Assembly: GCA_046704245.1 (NCBI GenBank) | Contig: JBJKSD010000019.1 | Location: 1-64,000 of the forward strand | From: UBA660 sp046704245 | Lineage (GTDB): Bacteria > Bacillota_I > Bacilli_A > RF39 > UBA660 | Length of the DNA stretch: 64,000 bases | Reading direction: 5' to 3' | Part shown: positions 60,321 to 64,000 of the stretch, piece by piece | How positions within the stretch are numbered: position 1 is the first letter of the stretch | Layout of the letters: each line of letters opens with the position of its first letter | Program-made: the position numbers and the translations under genes | The notes under the pieces: generated by a model | The model's input: the letters and a program-made list of their open reading frames with translations, nothing else | Databases searched by the model: none | What the model was told of the DNA's origin: nothing

Positions 60321-61304
60321 ATGAATGTAATTATTGCCAATAAATTTCAACCAATGTTAGCTACTTTAGAGATTGATGTTATTAAATCGATGAATGGTGA
60401 GTTCGAAGTTGATGAGATTATTAAAACCTTTGAACATTTCTTTTTTAATCGAATGATACTTGATATTACGGCCATAAAAAACTATAAGAATATTAGTAAT
60501 ATTCAAAAATTATCAGTAGCATTGGATATGAATAAAGTGATTTTATTATTAGATGATGATGAAGAGAGCTCATCTCCTTCATATCTATCTAAATTAATAT
60601 CGCTAGGTATTTATAACTTTACAAAAAATAAAGAAGGGATTATGTATCTATATAATAATCCTAATTCGTATAAAGATGTAGCCCATATTCACCAATTAGG
60701 TGAAATAACCGAAACACCAGTTGATAAAGTAGTCGGTGGCAAAGTTCGAATATTGGGAATTAAAAATGTTACTGATCATGCTGGAGCTACTACTTTAGTA
60801 TATATGTTGAGGAATCAATTGGCTAAGAATTATTCAGTAGTAGCAGCGGAAGTCGATAAAAATGATTTTGCTTATTTCAATGATAAGGCATTATTAAGTT
60901 TATCAAGTAAAGATTTAGCGGCACAGATTATGGGTATTAAGAATGTCAATATAATATTATTAGATTTAGATAATTATGAGCATGAAGAAATATGTAATGA
61001 GATAATTTATTTAATAGAACCTTCAACTCTTAAATTAAATAAGTTAATGAAAAGAGATCGAAGGATATTTGATAAACTTAGAGGTCAGAAAGTTATTCTT
61101 AATAAGAGTTTACTTAGCTCTAAGGATGTAGCTGATTTTGAATTTGAAGCTAAAATTAAGATCTTTGCTAATATACCACCATTAGATGAACGAAAGAAAG
61201 ATAACCCAATTTTAGATGTGCTATTGACTAAATTAGGGTTTGTTAGACAAAAAATAAATGAAAAAGATGTAAATAATAAACTTTTTGGTTTATTTAAAAT
61301 ATAA
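60321..61304 (+). CDS. TadZ/CpaE-like protein with degenerate ATPase site
   Basis: 327 residues. N-terminal receiver-like domain (about 1-120) and a MinD/ParA-like domain from about 140 (VRILGIKNVTDHAGATTLVY; LLDLDNYEHEEICNEI). In TadZ proteins the deviant Walker A is K-G-G-x-G-K-T/S; here the first and second Lys are missing (TDHAGATT), so ATP hydrolysis is doubtful. TadZ places the Tad machine at a cell pole or focus; a binding-only role is likely. Confidence 0.72.
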   Translation: MNVIIANKFQPMLATLEIDVIKSMNGEFEVDEIIKTFEHFFFNRMILDITAIKNYKNISNIQKLSVALDMNKVILLLDDDEESSSPSYLSKLISLGIYNFTKNKEGIMYLYNNPNSYKDVAHIHQLGEITETPVDKVVGGKVRILGIKNVTDHAGATTLVYMLRNQLAKNYSVVAAEVDKNDFAYFNDKALLSLSSKDLAAQIMGIKNVNIILLDLDNYEHEEICNEIIYLIEPSTLKLNKLMKRDRRIFDKLRGQKVILNKSLLSSKDVADFEFEAKIKIFANIPPLDERKKDNPILDVLLTKLGFVRQKINEKDVNNKLFGLFKI

Positions 61305-61370
61305 GTTGTGGTATAATCAAATCAAATGGAAGTATATTCCATGGGTTGAAATTTGAAAGGGAGGATATAT

Positions 61371-61706
61371 ATGTATTTTTTAGCAGCACTTGAACAATGT
61401 CCAACAGAGCTACAAGGAATATTTTCTTTTGTTAACAACCTAATAACCTTAATCAAAATTGCTGTACCTATACTATTAATAGTACTTGGTAGTCTTGATT
61501 TAGGGAAGGCCGTAGCAGCTGGGGACGATAAAGAAATTAAAGCAGCGCAAGGCATGTTAATAAAAAGAGCAGTAGCAGCTATTATGGTGTTCTTTATTAG
61601 TACTTTTGTTGCACTTATTATGCGATTATTAACTGATAACACTTGGAAAAACTGCCTTACTCTAAATGATTTTAATAATACCCCAATAGTTATGGTTGAA
61701 AAATAA
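61371..61706 (+). CDS. VirB2/TrbC-like two-helix protein, copy 1
   Basis: 111 residues from the ATG at 61371 (AAAGGGAGG 6-7 bases upstream; the start at 61353 precedes that site). Two membrane helices flank a short loop: LIKIAVPILLIVLGSLDLGK, then KRAVAAIMVFFISTFVALIM. Cys residues stand at both ends (EQCPTEL, WKNCLTL). This hairpin plan with a basic turn is that of VirB2/TrbC conjugative pilins. The motif LDLGKAV-AG is shared with 61870. No separate signal peptide. Confidence 0.7.
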   Translation: MYFLAALEQCPTELQGIFSFVNNLITLIKIAVPILLIVLGSLDLGKAVAAGDDKEIKAAQGMLIKRAVAAIMVFFISTFVALIMRLLTDNTWKNCLTLNDFNNTPIVMVEK

Positions 61707-61720
61707 TTAAATTAATAATA

Positions 61721-61751
61721 AAGCCAAAGTAATTAAACTTTGGCTTTTTTA
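61721..61751 (+). terminator. Intrinsic terminator
   Basis: AAGCCAAAGT/ACTTTGGCTT stem followed by T-run; separates copies 1 and 2. Confidence 0.9.
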
Positions 61752-61781
61752 TTTTGAATAAAATATTATTTGAAAATATCG

Positions 61782-61810
61782 TTGTTTATCAATAGATAAT
61801 ATGTTATAAT
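61782..61810 (+). promoter_or_regulatory. Promoter of VirB2-like copy 2
   Basis: TTGTTT, 17 bases, TATAAT. Confidence 0.65.
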
Positions 61811-61869
61811 TTATTATGTAAAATTGTATTTAATAATAGATATTAAGGATTAAGGAAGGTGCAACGATT

Positions 61870-62328
61870 ATGATAAAAAAACTATTAAGTTTTACTGTTT
61901 TAGTATCATTATTTTTTACTATAAATACTAATGTTTATGCTATGAGCGATCAAAATCAGATGCCAAGTAATTATATATCTTATAAAATAGCAGCAGAGAA
62001 AATCGAAAATGATTCTAGTACTCTACCTGATGATAGTATCTATTCAGAAGAGTGTAAAGGTATATTATCACAAGAGTTATTAGATTATATTAATAAACTT
62101 TTTAATTATATAAAAGTATTAATACCTATTTATTTACTACTTTTAGGAATGTTAGATTTAGGTAAGGCCGTAACAGCAGGGAACCCCGAAGCTGTTAAAA
62201 AAGCATACTCTTATTTAATTAAAAGAGCACTTGCTGCAATAGCTATATTTTTTACTCCTACCGTATTAAATATTGTTTTAAAAGCGGCGGGGTTGGTTGA
62301 AGGAACTTGTGGTATTGGAATGAAATAA
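61870..62328 (+). CDS. VirB2/TrbC-like two-helix protein, copy 2, with signal peptide
   Basis: 152 residues. Signal peptide (LLSFTVLVSLFFTINTNVYA), a short exterior segment, then the same helical hairpin as copy 1: YIKVLIPIYLLLLGMLDLGK, AV-AG loop, KRALAAIAIFFTPTVLNIVL, again bracketed by Cys (SEECKGIL, EGTCGIG). A signal peptide plus hairpin is the classic VirB2 precursor layout. AAGGAAGGTG ribosome site. Confidence 0.75.
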   Translation: MIKKLLSFTVLVSLFFTINTNVYAMSDQNQMPSNYISYKIAAEKIENDSSTLPDDSIYSEECKGILSQELLDYINKLFNYIKVLIPIYLLLLGMLDLGKAVTAGNPEAVKKAYSYLIKRALAAIAIFFTPTVLNIVLKAAGLVEGTCGIGMK

Positions 62329-62358
62329 AATCCATATTTTATGTGAGGGGATTACTTT

Positions 62359-64000
62359 ATGAGAGACTTTACAACTTTTATTAGATCTTTAATTTTTACA
62401 ATAGATAGATTAGTTTTTGAATGGGTTGGATATATCTATAATTTTTTGCTTGATTTAGCAAAACAAAAAATATTCACTGCTGAGGATTTCCAACATTTTG
62501 CTGATCGTATATATGTCATAATTGGTATAATAATATTATTTAAAGTAGTATTTACTTTAATTCAAATAATGTCTAATCCTGAGAATTCTTTTATCGCAAA
62601 AGAAGGAGGAACTGCTCAACTTTTAATACCAAGATTATCTATTACTTTAATATTATTAATTTTAACACCAACCATTTTTAGAGAATTATATACTTTTCAA
62701 AGTATAGTCTTAAATCAAAATGTTATTCCTAGAATTTTAGATATGGTTTCAGGCACTTCAAAGGATAAACAAATAAATATTGCTAGTGAAAGGTGTGTAT
62801 TATCGTTTGAAGCGCCTAATCCACAATTTAAGCATGCCTGTTCTGCTGATGATAGGTCAGAAGATGATTCTTTTATATGTGATGCCTATAAAGATAGTGT
62901 TCCATTTAGGGGGACAGCATCTAAATATATTGAAAATACTAAGGATGGAATTGAAGTTTTTCAAACCGGCTTATCTTCAGCGGCTCATTTTGTTGTAGAT
63001 TTAAGTACAAATAAAACATATTTCTTTAGTGCCTATACCTCGCTTCAAGATTATTCAGTTAGTTTGGAAAATAATGCTGACTATAAGGACAATATATTGT
63101 CAGTGGTAATTAACAATCCGTTATTAGATGTTGGTGGTGGCAAAAAATGTAGAGAATATGCAGTAGTAAGTATTGGTGATGATGCTCAAGTATTCAATTC
63201 TAATACACCTAATTATTATTACGTTATAAATTTTACTGATAATAAACCCAACCTTGATACATTAGCAAATAATACCGCCATTCTAAAAAGGACTGAGAGT
63301 TATACTACAGTTTCAGATTCATATATAGTGACAAGTGGAAAAGAATTTTCAAGTGGTCTTTTGTTTTCATTTGCTCAACCCTCACAATATATTGGCGATA
63401 AACTTCAGGATTATAAAAATGCCGAAGATTCTGCTAATTTTTATGCTTTAGGTAATTTAATTACTATGAAGTCAAATGATAATTATATTATTACATATTC
63501 ATTTATTATCAGTACTGCTTTTGGAATAATTGTTCTATTATTATTAATAACTTCCTGTTTTGATATTGCTGTACGTTCGGTAGCATTGGGTTTTTATCAA
63601 ATTATTGCTCCAATCCCAATAGCATCATATATACAAAGTGGTCAAGGCAAAGAAACGATGTTTAATAAATATATAACAGCTGTCTCTTTAATATATATCG
63701 ATATTTTTACTAGAGTATTAGCTATTTCATTTATGGCATATCTGATAGAAAAAGTTCTTTCTAATGTTGCTTATAATCCATTACAGGATAATACTGGTGC
63801 ATTCAATTGGCTATTAAAATTATTTATGATTCTTGGAATCTTATTATTTGCGAAAGAGGTACCAGATATAATATCAGGTTTATTTGGTAAGGCGGGGTCA
63901 TCTAAGACATTTGAATTAAACCCATTGAAGAATTTAGCACAATTACCAGGAGCTGATTTTGCTGGAGCACTATTAGGGGGAGGTGCAGTAGGAGCCGCTA
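62359..64000 (+). CDS. VirB6/TrbL-like polytopic membrane protein, partial
   Basis: 547 residues visible; the frame is open to the right edge. GTGAGGGG precedes the ATG at 62359. Two or three membrane helices (about 50-70, 95-115) then a large exterior loop (about 125-370) with spaced Cys, then at least four helices (YSFIISTAFGIIVLLLLITS, LKLFMILGILLFAKEV). GFYQIIAPIPIASYIQSGQG and FNKYITAVSLIYIDIFTRVL follow the TrbL/VirB6 pattern of the channel-forming inner-membrane protein. The end (GALLGGGAVGAA) begins the Gly/Ala-rich tail typical of TrbL. Confidence 0.8.
   Translation, partial: MRDFTTFIRSLIFTIDRLVFEWVGYIYNFLLDLAKQKIFTAEDFQHFADRIYVIIGIIILFKVVFTLIQIMSNPENSFIAKEGGTAQLLIPRLSITLILLILTPTIFRELYTFQSIVLNQNVIPRILDMVSGTSKDKQINIASERCVLSFEAPNPQFKHACSADDRSEDDSFICDAYKDSVPFRGTASKYIENTKDGIEVFQTGLSSAAHFVVDLSTNKTYFFSAYTSLQDYSVSLENNADYKDNILSVVINNPLLDVGGGKKCREYAVVSIGDDAQVFNSNTPNYYYVINFTDNKPNLDTLANNTAILKRTESYTTVSDSYIVTSGKEFSSGLLFSFAQPSQYIGDKLQDYKNAEDSANFYALGNLITMKSNDNYIITYSFIISTAFGIIVLLLLITSCFDIAVRSVALGFYQIIAPIPIASYIQSGQGKETMFNKYITAVSLIYIDIFTRVLAISFMAYLIEKVLSNVAYNPLQDNTGAFNWLLKLFMILGILLFAKEVPDIISGLFGKAGSSKTFELNPLKNLAQLPGADFAGALLGGGAVGAA

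Noticed and set aside
62780..62998. 72-codon frame in another phase inside the VirB6-like gene
   Set aside because: The 547-codon frame covering it is open, has a ribosome site and clear membrane helices.

Overview
The window is very AT-rich, densely coded DNA from a low-GC Gram-positive-type bacterium. TGA is used as a stop (for example the gene ending at 14843) and tryptophan is TGG, so the code is standard and not that of Mycoplasma. CotJ spore-coat genes, a T-box leader on gatCAB-aspS, Mollicutes-like variants in GatA and many short terminator-delimited operons suggest an uncultured gut Bacilli lineage near the Mollicutes (RF39-like). That placement is an inference. There are no rRNAs, insertion sequences, integrases or CRISPR arrays.

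Layout. 1-1500 (minus strand): spore-coat genes cotJB and cotJC (the latter cut by the left edge) and a lipoprotein. 1600-19640: housekeeping and envelope genes: four tRNAs with encoded CCA (His, Cys, Gly-GCC, Gly-UCC), HAD phosphatase, Hsp20, HisRS, M23 peptidase, LysM protein, the mntR/mntH manganese pair, PAP2 phosphatase, a WYL regulator, a Ham1-like NTP pyrophosphatase and dCMP deaminase. 19700-22400: a radical SAM/SPASM protein fused to a MazG-like C-terminus, followed by a very short family I pyrophosphatase. 22400-36000: YitT, PgsA, thioredoxin-fold redox proteins, an AbiEii-like nucleotidyltransferase, a three-gene split of the 2-hydroxyacyl-CoA dehydratase/activase type, an ABC-F ATPase, a methyltransferase, a beta-helix surface protein and QueG. 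36000-41690: T-box leader and gatC-gatA-gatB-aspS-trmL, consistent with indirect Asn-tRNA (and Gln-tRNA) synthesis.

41800-49520 is a compact putative peptide-modification (RiPP-like) cluster: two paralogous dikinase-like enzymes (ATP-grasp plus phosphohistidine domain, no PEP-binding barrel, new N-terminal domain), two radical SAM/SPASM proteins each preceded by an RRE/PqqD-like segment in another frame, a caspase/CHAT-like protein, and a 64-residue peptide ending in eight alternating cysteines (CxCxCx...). Several reading frames in this cluster are broken at or near simple-sequence tracts. I see only one other interrupted frame in the window (a 28-codon mini-gene at 19415).

49600-52400 holds a duplicated pair of exported proteins with matching promoters and terminators plus a small lipoprotein between them. 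52470-64000 is a large surface-machine locus that mixes Tad/Flp pilus parts (CpaB, CpaF/TadA ATPase, TadB, TadC, TadZ, TadE-like pseudopilins, a tiny pilin-like protein with its own promoter) with conjugation-type parts (two VirB2/TrbC-like two-helix proteins and a VirB6/TrbL-like membrane protein that runs off the right edge).

The best candidates for something undescribed are the CxC-peptide/dikinase/radical SAM cluster, the hybrid Tad/type IV secretion-like locus, and the radical SAM-MazG fusion.
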